NCBI GenBank assembly: GCA_934465295.1
Contig: CAKSKU010000001.1
Span: 124,001 to 188,000, forward strand
Source of the DNA: an uncultured Oscillospiraceae bacterium
Lineage (GTDB): Bacteria; Bacillota; Clostridia; Oscillospirales; Ruminococcaceae
Direction of reading: 5' to 3'
DNA: 64,000 nt
The notes under the pieces were generated by a model. The model was given only the letters and a program-made list of their open reading frames with translations. It was not told where the DNA came from and ran no database searches. This document shows positions 39,675-48,229 of the stretch, piece by piece (within the stretch, counting starts at the first letter, position 1; every line of letters starts with the position of its first letter). Both the position numbers and the translations under genes were made by a program.

Positions 39675-39736
39675 TTCTCTCCCCTATTGATTATTAATAA
39701 CGTATTAATAAAAGTTTAGCGAAATTAGAACAAAAG

Positions 39737-39771
39737 AAAATGAGGACAGTTTATATACCGTCCTCATTTTT
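39737..39771. terminator. Bidirectional phage terminator, right copy
   Basis: AAAATGAGGAC pairs with GTCCTCATTTTTT, the same hairpin as at 31117-31151. Confidence 0.9.
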
Positions 39772-39984
39772 TGTATGTATATCCAAGTGTAACAAAGCAA
39801 GTGCAGTTTGGGCAAATTCATCAAAAGCGTTCGCACGTTCACGAAGTAACAGAAATTCTACAAGGTCATCAACGTCAATATTTCTGTATCTGATACGCCG
39901 TTGTCGTTCCTGCAGTTCAGCTTCGTATCTGTTGCGCTGATTTATTATGTATGCACAGAACAATTCTTTTTCTGTTTTCCGCAT
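39751..39984 (-). CDS. Phage protein of unknown function, right copy (77 aa)
   Basis: This is an intact copy of the 31131-31364 protein with only a few substitutions (for example FAQTALALLHLDIHTK for FAHTALTLLHLDINTK). AAGGGG lies 7 bases before ATG 39984. Here it directly follows the truncated Zot gene, without the three small cargo genes. The preserved frame implies recent duplication or continued selection. Confidence 0.65.
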   Translation of the reverse strand: MRKTEKELFCAYIINQRNRYEAELQERQRRIRYRNIDVDDLVEFLLLRERANAFDEFAQTALALLHLDIHTKNEDGI

Positions 39985-39986
39985 AA

Positions 39987-40253
39987 CTAACCCCTTGAAG
40001 CTGTTCGTTCGGTTGCAGGCTGAAAGCCGACATTCGCCAAACGCTGAACCTTTTCAAACGTATCATAACATTCACGCAATTCTTTATCGTGAACAAAGAA
40101 ATACAGCTTGACGAATTTCTTGCTTATCATCGTTCCTGTATCATCGAACACGGGTTTATAGATACGAACAAATGTCAGACACCCGAACATCGTATTCGGC
40201 AGGCAAAGGAATTTTGTTTGTTCTCTGATAGGCTTGGAAAGGTGTGTGAACAA
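39987..40253 (-). pseudogene. Truncated Zot/pI gene fragment
   Basis: It encodes the last ~85 residues of the Zot/pI protein (LSKPIREQTKFLCLPNT...RLANVGFQPATERTASRG), almost identical to the complete copy. The ATPase domain and membrane helix are missing, so it is non-functional as an export motor. Confidence 0.88.
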
Positions 40254-40325
40254 ACGAAACTGTTCATGCTCATTCCTTGACCGTCTACATAAGCTTTAAT
40301 ATGTTTCCTATCACCTTTTTTACTC
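40248..40325 (-). pseudogene. Fragment of an RHH regulator gene
   Basis: The bases match part of the right RHH gene (37703-37780) with scattered differences and are joined directly to the Zot fragment. It is the remains of a third phage RHH gene and marks the right edge of recognisable phage DNA. Confidence 0.7.
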
Positions 40326-40436
40326 TTCTCTCAAACCCATTTCCAACATAAATTTATGCAAATAATATAAAATTTCTAATTATTTCGTTCATAAATATAC
40401 AAAAAAATAAAAATATGTTACAATTCGGATATGTAC

Positions 40437-40465
40437 TTAACTTTTTAATAAATATGTGGTATAAT
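40437..40465 (+). promoter_or_regulatory. Sigma-A promoter of the penicillin-binding protein gene
   Basis: TTAACT (40437-40442), a 17-bp spacer, and TATAAT (40460-40465) preceded by TGG. The bases from 40326 to 40436 are AT-rich and show nothing else. Confidence 0.65.
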
Positions 40466-40527
40466 TATGTTGTATAAAATCAATTCGCTTTGGCAACGCT
40501 GCTTTTTTCAGAAAGGATTTTTATAAA

Positions 40528-42804
40528 ATGGCAAATCATTACGCTGATGATGATCAGGAATTTATTTCCGATCAGGAAGATACTGAAGATACTTCCATAC
40601 ACCAATCACATAATAAAAAATCTAACAGGCGCAGGAAAACAAGATCAAAGAAGAAAATGCACCCCATCAAAAAGTTTTTTGCAATAATTGGCACTACCCT
40701 GCTTTCACTTTTTCTGATAGTTGTAATTTCCGGTTCTATTATCGCTGCTGCGCTGACAGTTTATGTTCTTCAGTTTGCAGATCAGGACGCTGTTGATATT
40801 TCGCTGTCCGATCTTGATCTGGATTACACGACTTTTATTTACGGCTATGATGAAAATGATTCTCTTGTTGAACTGAAAAGCATAAGCAGAAATGCTGACC
40901 GAATTCCTGTCACGATCGATCAGATACCTCAGCACGTTCAGGATGCTTTCGTTTATATTGAGGACGAACGTTTTTATGAACACTACGGCGTTGACTGGAA
41001 ACGTACTTTTGCTGCATTTGTCAATGAGATACTTCACATGTGGGGTCGTCAGGGTGCGTCAACGATCACTCAGCAGCTTGTAAAGAACGTTACAGGCGAC
41101 GCAGATATCAAATGGGACAGAAAGATCAGAGAAATTTTCCGTGCTGCAACTCTTGAAAAATACTGTCCGAAGACTGATATCCTTGAGGCTTACCTTAACT
41201 ATATCGGATTTGGCGGAAGCACATCGGGAATTCAGGCGGCTTCTCTCAAATACTTCGGAAAAGATGTATCCGAGCTTACGATTGCCGAAGGAGCGTGTCT
41301 TGCGGGTATTCCCAAAAACCCCGAGGTGAACAATCCTTTTGCTGTTACGGTCAATGCGGATGGTGAGACGGTTTACGGCAAAGACCTTTGTCTTGAACGT
41401 CAGAAGCTCGTACTTGCCGCTATGTACAAAAACGCTGTTATTTCCAAGCGTCAGTACGAGGAAGCACTGAACGAAAAGATCAATTTTGTTGACCCGAATG
41501 CAAAATATGAAAACGGTGAAAACAAGGTTCAGAACTGGTTCGTTGATATGGTCATCCGTGATGTTATCCTTGATTTTGAAGATCTTTACGGAATCGATTA
41601 TGACGAAGCGAGCAATAAGCTTTACAACGGCGGATATGAGATATACACGACCGTTGACATAAAAATGCAGGAAGAACTTGAAGCGAAATTCCAGGACTAT
41701 ACAAACTTTTCGGAAAATGTACTTTTGGATCCCCCGCAGGCAGCATTTATCTGCATGGATTATCAAGGCAACATCAAAGCTGTTGTCGGCGGTATAGGCA
41801 CTAAATCACGGTCGAATATCAACAACAGAGCAACAAGAGCCACACGTTCTCCGGGTTCGTGTATAAAGCCCATAACCTCGTATGGCTATGCGATCGAAAA
41901 CGATCTGATAACATGGTCAACTGTTTTTGAAAACAAGCCTGTTATGGAAATTATCGATGAACAAACCGGGCTGAAGCGTTCATGGCCTTATAACTACAAT
42001 TCAAAGACTTATGACTATGCAGGTTATTTCACTTTCCAAGCACTTCAGCGTTCGCTCAACACTATTCCTGCACAGCTTATACAGATGGAAACGCCGCAGG
42101 CTGTTTTCGATTTTCTTCAGAATAAATTCCAGATAACGACACTGACCGCAAGCGATGCTGACATTGCGCCGTTAGCAGTCGGTGCGCTCACAAAGGGTCT
42201 TACACTTAAAGAGCTTGTTGCCGCATATCAGGTTTTCGGCAACGGCGGTAAATACTACAAGCCGACATCATACACACAGGTTCTTGACTCCAACGGCAAG
42301 GTAGTTCTTCAGCATAAATACACACCAATTCAGGCAATAAGCAAGGAATCTGCTTATGTAATGAACAAGCTCATGCAGACGGTCATTGAAGGCCCTAACG
42401 GTACAGGTAGAGCTGCAAAGCTTGCAAATACGCCGCTTATCGGTAAAACAGGTACATCGCAGGATTGGAAAGACCTTTCTTTCGTAGGCTGTACTCCGGA
42501 TTATGTCAGCGGTATATGGTATGGTTATGATATTCCTAAAGAAATACCAACAGGCACTTATTACAGCTCATCAATAGTCTGGAAAAACGTATTCGGTGAT
42601 ATTGCCGATGCAGGTCCGACAAAATCCTTCCCCGAATGCAGCGATGTTCAGGAGCTGTATTACTGTACAAAGACAGGAAAGCTTGCAAGCGGAACCTGCC
42701 CTACTTCAAGTGTAGGCTATTATAAGAGCACCAACATTCCCGAAATGTGTTCGGGCCATCATGACGAAGAAGAAAAAGCAGATAAAAAAAGCAGCAATAA
42801 CTAA
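40528..42804 (+). CDS. Class A penicillin-binding protein (PBP1a-like)
   Basis: This 758-residue bifunctional peptidoglycan synthase has a Lys/Arg-rich cytoplasmic tail and a membrane helix (about 52-78). The GT51 glycosyltransferase domain shows EDERFYEHYGVD near 145 and GASTITQQLVKN near 180. The transpeptidase domain has SxxK in SPGSCIKP near 440, SxN in SLN, and KTGTSQDWKD near 640. It acts at the outer face of the membrane. AAAGGA lies 10 bases before the ATG. The C-terminal tail is acidic/Lys-rich without PASTA repeats. Confidence 0.94.
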   Translation: MANHYADDDQEFISDQEDTEDTSIHQSHNKKSNRRRKTRSKKKMHPIKKFFAIIGTTLLSLFLIVVISGSIIAAALTVYVLQFADQDAVDISLSDLDLDYTTFIYGYDENDSLVELKSISRNADRIPVTIDQIPQHVQDAFVYIEDERFYEHYGVDWKRTFAAFVNEILHMWGRQGASTITQQLVKNVTGDADIKWDRKIREIFRAATLEKYCPKTDILEAYLNYIGFGGSTSGIQAASLKYFGKDVSELTIAEGACLAGIPKNPEVNNPFAVTVNADGETVYGKDLCLERQKLVLAAMYKNAVISKRQYEEALNEKINFVDPNAKYENGENKVQNWFVDMVIRDVILDFEDLYGIDYDEASNKLYNGGYEIYTTVDIKMQEELEAKFQDYTNFSENVLLDPPQAAFICMDYQGNIKAVVGGIGTKSRSNINNRATRATRSPGSCIKPITSYGYAIENDLITWSTVFENKPVMEIIDEQTGLKRSWPYNYNSKTYDYAGYFTFQALQRSLNTIPAQLIQMETPQAVFDFLQNKFQITTLTASDADIAPLAVGALTKGLTLKELVAAYQVFGNGGKYYKPTSYTQVLDSNGKVVLQHKYTPIQAISKESAYVMNKLMQTVIEGPNGTGRAAKLANTPLIGKTGTSQDWKDLSFVGCTPDYVSGIWYGYDIPKEIPTGTYYSSSIVWKNVFGDIADAGPTKSFPECSDVQELYYCTKTGKLASGTCPTSSVGYYKSTNIPEMCSGHHDEEEKADKKSSNN

Positions 42805-42807
42805 CAG

Positions 42808-42841
42808 ATTAATGGCAGGAGAACTTCTGCCATTAATTTTT
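42808..42841 (+). terminator. Terminator after the penicillin-binding protein gene
   Basis: ATTAATGGCAG pairs with CTGCCATTAAT followed by TTTT. It lies within the longest open frame of the next gene, confirming that gene starts later. Confidence 0.8.
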
Positions 42842-42856
42842 GAGCAAGGAGTAACT

Positions 42857-43972
42857 ATGAACGAATTAAAACTTGTATGTCCCTGCCATTTTGGGCTTGA
42901 AAGTGTTCTGAAATTTGAAGTGACTAAGATCGGCGGAGAAAACATCAATGTAACAGACGGAAGAGTATCATTCACAGGCGATTTTTCCACACTTGCACGG
43001 GCAAATATCTGCCTTGCATCGGCAGAAAGAGTTCTGATCGAGCTTGCTTCATTCAGAGCAGCTACTTTTGAGGAGCTTTTTCAGGGTGTAAAAGCTATCC
43101 CGTTTGAAGATTTCGTTGGAAAAGATGATGTTTTTCCCGTAAAGGGCTATTCTCTCAATTCAACGCTCCACAGTGTCCCCGACTGTCAATCTATCATAAA
43201 GAAAGCAGTTGTGGAGCGTTTGAAAAGCAAATATAATATAACATGGTTCAATGAAACGGGAAATACTTATCAGATACAGTTCAGCATACAGAATGACAAT
43301 GCTGTGATCTATTTTGACACGACCGGCGCAGGACTTCATAAACGGGGTTACAGACGAAATTCCAATGCTGCACCGATCAAGGAAACTCTTGCCGCAGGCA
43401 TAATCGACCTTTCGCACGTCAGAAGCAATTCCATCGTATGCGACCCATTCTGCGGAAGCGGAACGCTTATAATTGAAGCTGCTTATAAGGCTTTGAACAT
43501 TGCTCCGGGACTGAAACGTCATTTTGCGGCTGAAAAATGGGATATAATTGACCCAAAGATATGGGAAAATGTCCGTGCAGACGCCCTTGACGCAATAAAG
43601 AAAGATACTGATTTCTTTGCTTACGGATATGATATTGACCCGGAGGCTGTCGCTCTTACGCAGGAAAACTGCCGAAAAGCAGGAATACAAAAGCGTGTAA
43701 AGATCGAGCAGGCAGACATCCGAAGCTATGTGAACGAGCCGAACACGATCACGATCTGTAATCCCCCATACGGCGAAAGAATGCTTGAAATAAAGGAAGC
43801 CGAGGAACTCTACAAAATAATGGGGCAGCGTTTTAAAGCCAATTCCGAAGCTCCTGCCTTTGTTATTGCACCGCACGAGCAGTTTGAGCAATTCTTCGGA
43901 AGGAAAGCCGACAAGCGCCGCAAGCTTTACAACGGAATGATAAAGTGTCAGCTTTATATGTACTTCAAATAA
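42857..43972 (+). CDS. THUMP-domain rRNA/RNA guanine-N2 methyltransferase
   Basis: This 371-residue S-adenosylmethionine-dependent RNA methyltransferase is of the YpsC/RlmL-N type. An N-terminal ferredoxin-like/THUMP RNA-binding part (about 1-165: LKLVCPCHFGLESVLKFEV) precedes a Rossmann domain with the SAM motif CDPFCGSGTLIIEAA and catalytic NPPYGERM (near 305). Start ATG 42857 is 6 bases after AAGGAG; the frame is open upstream through the preceding terminator. The likely target is 23S rRNA guanine N2, by family. Confidence 0.9.
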   Translation: MNELKLVCPCHFGLESVLKFEVTKIGGENINVTDGRVSFTGDFSTLARANICLASAERVLIELASFRAATFEELFQGVKAIPFEDFVGKDDVFPVKGYSLNSTLHSVPDCQSIIKKAVVERLKSKYNITWFNETGNTYQIQFSIQNDNAVIYFDTTGAGLHKRGYRRNSNAAPIKETLAAGIIDLSHVRSNSIVCDPFCGSGTLIIEAAYKALNIAPGLKRHFAAEKWDIIDPKIWENVRADALDAIKKDTDFFAYGYDIDPEAVALTQENCRKAGIQKRVKIEQADIRSYVNEPNTITICNPPYGERMLEIKEAEELYKIMGQRFKANSEAPAFVIAPHEQFEQFFGRKADKRRKLYNGMIKCQLYMYFK

Positions 43973-43976
43973 CACA

Positions 43977-44018
43977 AAACGCTCCTGTTACTGAAGATCG
44001 GTAACAGGAGCGTTTATT
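43977..44018. terminator. Bidirectional terminator between the methyltransferase and the rnf-like operon
   Basis: AAACGCTCCTGTTAC pairs with GTAACAGGAGCGTTT around nine bases. Confidence 0.9.
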
Positions 44019-44024
44019 ATTTAC

Positions 44025-45263
44025 TTATTTAACAAAATATGATTCAAAGCCTTCGCCTATGATCTCGGTAATAAGGCTGTCATAATCGGCGTGGTTTGAG
44101 CCGCTTTCGGTAATTACGGGAATTATTGCGACCTCAGTTCCGCATTGTCCCTTGATGATCTCAAAAGCGGTCTTGAATTTGCTGCTTGGGTCAAGCTCAC
44201 TGAACACAATCTCATTGTTATTGTAAACAACGCTTTCGGTAAATTCAGCAGGGTCAAAGTCAATAAGAAGTGTATAGCCGCTCAATTCCTTCGGCTTGAA
44301 TATCTCTGCCTTGCCATAGATGATATCAGCCGCATCAGTTCGTATGAACAATTTTGAATCATGTTCATTTGCAGCGATCTGAGCAATATTTGCAAGCTCG
44401 ATAAGAGCCTTGTATCTGTTTGCATCCTTGACAGTGTCGCCAATAAGATTAAGATCGGAATTTCTGAATGCAGGGAACGTCAGTCCGCTAACAGTGATAT
44501 AATCAAAGCCTGCCGATGAGACCTCGTCTGCAAGAAATCTTACCATTTCCTTTGTATCATCATCAAACGGAGAGAGCCAAGGCTTTCCTCCCTTGCTTGC
44601 GGCTGTATCGAGCCATGTTGAACCGTCAAGCGAATGGTATGAGCCATCACGGTATTCACCGTATCTGTTATTATCATCAAGAATATTCAGTTCAGCGATC
44701 ATCTTTAAGCCGCTGTCCTTTATGATATATGCGATCTGCTGTATCGGCATTTTTCCAACAACGGCATTTTCATCCGACTTTGCCATTGAAGAAAGCGTAC
44801 TGTAATATATTTTTCCGCCCTTGGCTTTAAGAGTTACCGATACCGCTGTATAGCCGTCCGCCTTTACTTGGTCGAGCAATGCCGAAAACTGCGATGGGTC
44901 GCCAAGAGCGTTCTCGGGAAGCATATATGCTGTAAGTCCCGCTGAATTGATCTTCTCGTCAGAATTAGAAGAAGATGTTACAGTTTCATTGGGTTCCGTT
45001 TGAACATCAGAGCTGTCCCCGTTCGTATCTGTCGGCTCGGAAGCCTCCGAGGTCACAGCAGGCGGAGTCCACGGTTCTTCCGTATTATCAGAACTCTGAT
45101 TTTCTTTGTCCAGATAATTCAATATCGGCTTGCCAATGCTGTAACCAACGAAAACAAGTGCCGCAATAACTATCAATCCCAACAGAATATGAAAAGCTTT
45201 TTTAAGCCTTTTCTTTCTTTCGTAAGAGTTTGTACGGTAAACCTTTCTGCCCTTTTTCGACAT
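44025..45263 (-). CDS. Membrane-anchored TIM-barrel-like extracellular protein
   Basis: This 412-residue protein has a basic cytoplasmic N-terminus, a membrane helix (about 21-41: HILLGLIVIAALVFVGYSIG) and a Ser/Thr/Glu-rich linker (about 55-110). A globular domain follows (about 118-412: INSAGLTAYMLPENAL... and FLADEVSSAGFDYITVSGLTFP). The alternation of strands and helices resembles DUF4015/GH13-like putative glycosidases, but no catalytic pair can be assigned. Start ATG 45263 is about 8 bases after AAAGGACGG. It is the last gene of the rpe-rnfDEA-like operon, 22 bp after rnfA, so it may work outside the membrane with that complex. Confidence 0.65.
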   Translation of the reverse strand: MSKKGRKVYRTNSYERKKRLKKAFHILLGLIVIAALVFVGYSIGKPILNYLDKENQSSDNTEEPWTPPAVTSEASEPTDTNGDSSDVQTEPNETVTSSSNSDEKINSAGLTAYMLPENALGDPSQFSALLDQVKADGYTAVSVTLKAKGGKIYYSTLSSMAKSDENAVVGKMPIQQIAYIIKDSGLKMIAELNILDDNNRYGEYRDGSYHSLDGSTWLDTAASKGGKPWLSPFDDDTKEMVRFLADEVSSAGFDYITVSGLTFPAFRNSDLNLIGDTVKDANRYKALIELANIAQIAANEHDSKLFIRTDAADIIYGKAEIFKPKELSGYTLLIDFDPAEFTESVVYNNNEIVFSELDPSSKFKTAFEIIKGQCGTEVAIIPVITESGSNHADYDSLITEIIGEGFESYFVK

Positions 45264-45285
45264 TTTATCCGTCCTTTCAAATATT

Positions 45286-45891
45286 TTATCTGATAGTCGC
45301 TGATGCAAGTCCGTAAAAAGCCATACTTATAATGCCTATATAAATAAGCGTCAAAGGATAGCCACGAAAACAATACGGAACCGATGGGTCGTGAAGTCTG
45401 TCATAGACAATTGCTGTTATATAGATCGCAAACATAAATCCAAGACCTGTTCCGATACCTCTGAAAATATATTCCGACAGCATCGTGCAGTTCTGTGAAT
45501 TAAGGAACATCGCTCCGAGGATAGCGCAGTTAAGTGCCGAGAGATGAATAAATTTCTTTATTCTAAGAAACCTTTTATAAAAAAATCTCCACAGGATAAG
45601 AAGCGTTACAATGTAAACAATACCGAGTATCGCAACATAAATAAACGGCTGATAAATATATGTCTGTTCGTTCTGAATATTTGCTCCGAGCAGGACTCTG
45701 TCAGCAAAAAAGCCTAAAAATCCCGTTACGACCGAGAAATATACAGCACATAAGCCGAACCCGAAGATATATTTTCTGTTTCTTGAAACGGAGATAAGCG
45801 TACTTGTGTCAATAGCTCTTGCAAATACAGTGTTCTCAACAAAGATCAGCACAAGCGATATTGAAATAAGCCTGAATAATTCTGACATCAC
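45286..45891 (-). CDS. RnfA-like membrane protein lacking one cluster cysteine
   Basis: This 201-residue protein with six predicted membrane segments is alignable with RnfA/RsxA over its length; the C-terminal VPYCFRGYPLTLIYIGIISMAF matches the family. Normal RnfA has a Cys in GLCPF and one in TNCAVLG; together with the RnfE cysteines they hold a [2Fe-2S] cluster in the membrane. Here the first site reads IDTSTLIS (Cys replaced by Ser), while the second (LNCAILG) is kept. GGGAGG precedes the GTG-ATG start. It is downstream of RnfE- and RnfD-like genes. Electron transfer by the usual path seems unlikely. Confidence 0.8.
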   Translation of the reverse strand: MMSELFRLISISLVLIFVENTVFARAIDTSTLISVSRNRKYIFGFGLCAVYFSVVTGFLGFFADRVLLGANIQNEQTYIYQPFIYVAILGIVYIVTLLILWRFFYKRFLRIKKFIHLSALNCAILGAMFLNSQNCTMLSEYIFRGIGTGLGFMFAIYITAIVYDRLHDPSVPYCFRGYPLTLIYIGIISMAFYGLASATIR

Positions 45892-45907
45892 AAGCCAACC
45901 TCCCTTT

Positions 45908-46525
45908 TTAGTTGCTGAACTTTTTCACCAAAAGCAAAACGCCGCGCAAAAAAGCCGCAAAGATACCAAGAAGAATAAATCCGCCGAACGGCTGGTAAAA
46001 CGCCTTGAACAGCATTGGCAGGGTTATCACATTGCCGTTTATCTCCCCTGTTGATATTATTTCCCTGACAAGTCCGAAGATCAACACCACAATATCATAA
46101 CCGATGATGCCCAATACAAGATCAAGCACCATTCTGCCTTTCTTTTCCTTCAAAAAGGCCGTATCGGAATGAAAAATGATAAACGAGTTCGTTATCAGCA
46201 GAGGAAAATATATCCCCATATTATGCAATGCCTGCGGAAACAGCGCAGAAATTATTATAGCCGTCGGAACATACACAAGTGCCCCGATAGCGATATAAAT
46301 TATTACTCTGACAGTATACACGACCCTCTGCGGGATAAACGATGATAAAAGCATTGTAAAAAATGTTATCACCGAAAAGGTAAGCGCAAGGATCGCCGCA
46401 TTTTTTAATGTGTTCGCAATAACTATAACGGGTGCTATCGCTGTTCCGAGTACAAGAACAAGATTATAGCGCACCACTGCGTTATAGATAACAGAACCCA
46501 AGGATTCTTTTTTCTGATCATTCAT
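45908..46525 (-). CDS. RnfE-like membrane protein lacking both cluster cysteines
   Basis: This 205-residue, six-span membrane protein is alignable with RnfE/RsxE: [23 protein letters not shown] against the family's [35 protein letters not shown] against GIFIPLIVTNCIVV, then VREIISTG. Both cysteines that would ligate the membrane [2Fe-2S] cluster are missing (Ala and Ser here). It overlaps the RnfD-like gene by 8 bases. The fold may be kept for ion transport or another task without redox chemistry. Confidence 0.8.
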   Translation of the reverse strand: [205 protein letters not shown]

Positions 46526-47522
46526 TGTTCAGACCGCTTTCATCAGTTTCTTTGACAGTTTTTGATTTTTCGGCTCTTTTCTTCTTAGCATCGGAAATTA
46601 TCTTTGCAAAGGATAGCATTTTTCTGTCAAGCTCAATTCCGAACGGAGCAGCGATTATGACCGCATATACCATCGGATTCTCCGCCCCTGCATAAAACCT
46701 GAAAACAAGTGTCAAAAACCCCGTGAGAAGTCCGAGAATAAGTCTCGATGACCTTGTTTTTGGCATTGTTCGATGATCACACGAAAGAAATATCATTCCG
46801 AAGATCATCATACCGCCGCAAAGCACGGATAAAGCATATTTCATATCAAAGCCGCAGCAGATCATAGTTCCGATAACCACAACAGCAAACTGCGAACAGA
46901 AGGATATCGCTGATATTGAACGCCTCAGCATAAGGAACACTGCCGTTATAATAAACAGAATTATAAATCCTGTTCCCATTGGTCCATAAAATTTTCCAAC
47001 CAAAAGATCAATGACCGAGCTTGAAGCCGCATCGTTGGACAGCGCAACACTTTTGGACATTGACTGAAACAGCGATGTGTTGAGCAGTTCATCCGATGAC
47101 AGACCCAGATGCACCGTTGGGCGGGGATAACTCAGCATCTCGGTCTGAAAGCATATCGAAGTAAACAGGAAGGAAACAGCAGCCCCGTTGAATATCTCGT
47201 TTCCCCTGCCGCCAAATGCGTGTTTGCAGATTATTATTGCGAACAGGTCAGCCGTAACAACAGCATAAAACGGCACAGCAGCCGACATCATCAAGGCTAT
47301 GGTCAGACCCGTTACAACGGTAGATATCTCAGCCTTCACCCGTACCCTGCCCCTCAGCTTATAGCATATCACATCGGTGAGCATACATACAGCCGTCGAA
47401 ACAATAATTATCACCGCAGCCCTTAAACCGTAATAATACACCGCTATTACCGCAGGGATCATCAGAGCGATCAGCATATCCGCCGAGATAAGATTATCCG
47501 ATCTTGAATTTATATTATCCAT
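46518..47522 (-). CDS. RnfD-like membrane protein without the flavin threonine
   Basis: This 334-residue protein with about nine membrane segments is of the RnfD/NqrB family. It contains the FGGRGNEIFNGAAVSFLF region (family: GGLGQNPFNPAMIGYV) and CDHRTMPKTRSSRLILGLLTG (family: LTDPVTASTTNRGRLIFG). The covalent FMN site (S-[GQ]-A-T-P-L in the family) reads ASSSVIDLL, so the flavin-bearing Thr is replaced by Val. It lies 7 bp after rpe. No RnfC, RnfB or RnfG gene is nearby. A basic, Lys-rich tail ends the protein. Confidence 0.8.
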   Translation of the reverse strand: MDNINSRSDNLISADMLIALMIPAVIAVYYYGLRAAVIIIVSTAVCMLTDVICYKLRGRVRVKAEISTVVTGLTIALMMSAAVPFYAVVTADLFAIIICKHAFGGRGNEIFNGAAVSFLFTSICFQTEMLSYPRPTVHLGLSSDELLNTSLFQSMSKSVALSNDAASSSVIDLLVGKFYGPMGTGFIILFIITAVFLMLRRSISAISFCSQFAVVVIGTMICCGFDMKYALSVLCGGMMIFGMIFLSCDHRTMPKTRSSRLILGLLTGFLTLVFRFYAGAENPMVYAVIIAAPFGIELDRKMLSFAKIISDAKKKRAEKSKTVKETDESGLNNE

Positions 47523-47529
47523 AGCAAAA

Positions 47530-48177
47530 TCAATCTCTCAATGCTCTAACGGCTTTTTCCATATCCTTAGCACCGAAAAGATACGAACCCGCAACAAGAA
47601 CGCTTGCACCGTTTTCCTTGACCTTCGGAGCAGTCTTGTCATTTATTCCGCCGTCTACCTGAATGGGAACATTCATATCACGCTTGTCCAGCTCGCCTTT
47701 CAGTTCTGCTATCTTATCCAGCGTTTCGGGAATGAAGCCTTGTCCGCCAAAACCGGGTTCAACTGTCATAACAAGTATCATATCTATCTTATCAAGATAA
47801 GGATAAAGCACCGAAACGGGCGTGTTCGGCTTAACCGAAACTCCTGCTTTCTTGCCGTAGGAATGGATAAAGTCAATGACCTCGCCGCAGTCCGAGCCTG
47901 CTTCATAATGGAAAGTAATTATATCTGCGCCCGACTCTGCAAACTGCCTGATATACTTTATAGGGTCAACGATCATAAGATGCACGTCAAGAACGATATC
48001 CGTAACCTTTGAAACTGACTTCAGCACGGGAATCCCGTAACTGATATTATTTACAAAAACACCATCCATAACATCAAAATGTATGTAGTCGCAGCCTGCT
48101 TTCTCGGCACGTTTGATGTCACGTTCAAGATTGCAGAGATCTGCACTTAAAATTGAAGCTGAAATAATCGTATCCAC
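47530..48177 (-). CDS. rpe: Ribulose-phosphate 3-epimerase
   Basis: Rpe interconverts ribulose 5-phosphate and xylulose 5-phosphate. The 215-residue TIM barrel begins TIISASILSADLCNLERD and has HFDVMDGVFVNN with a metal/catalytic Asp, DVHLMIVDP, MTVEPGFGGQGF and QVDGGINDKT. Start GTG 48177 is 7 bases after AAGGAG. It leads the operon with the RnfD/E/A-like genes and the TIM-barrel-like secreted protein, an unusual combination. The leader contains an intrinsic terminator (48230-48275) and a structured RNA further upstream. Confidence 0.94.
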   Translation of the reverse strand: MDTIISASILSADLCNLERDIKRAEKAGCDYIHFDVMDGVFVNNISYGIPVLKSVSKVTDIVLDVHLMIVDPIKYIRQFAESGADIITFHYEAGSDCGEVIDFIHSYGKKAGVSVKPNTPVSVLYPYLDKIDMILVMTVEPGFGGQGFIPETLDKIAELKGELDKRDMNVPIQVDGGINDKTAPKVKENGASVLVAGSYLFGAKDMEKAVRALRD

Positions 48178-48229
48178 AATAAAACTCCTTGAAAATATAA
48201 TCATTCATTTAACATTATATATCATTGTC

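Larger units (their letters stand above)
39707..40253. repeat. Partial second copy of the phage unit
   Basis: 39711-39985 matches 31091-31365 nearly base for base (offset 8,620). From 39990 to about 40247 it matches the end of the Zot gene (offset about 7,978). The difference shows that 642 bp, holding three small genes, is missing here relative to the left copy. Confidence 0.9.
30248..40325. mobile_element. Inovirus (filamentous phage) prophage with partial tandem copies
   Basis: The complete monomer runs from 31091 to 39710. Its minus-strand genes follow Ff/M13 order: gV-like SSB, gII-like Rep, small TM proteins, gVIII-like major coat, terminator, gIII-like, gVI-like, gI/Zot. The plus strand carries Xre, SprT and coat-like genes. 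Sequence starting at 31091 recurs at 39711, giving a unit of 8,620 bp. The right copy is truncated (Zot and RHH fragments to ~40325). The left flank (30248-31091) is a related RHH module. No integrase, transposase or Xer gene is seen, so integration by host recombinases is likely. Exact ends are uncertain. Confidence 0.85.
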
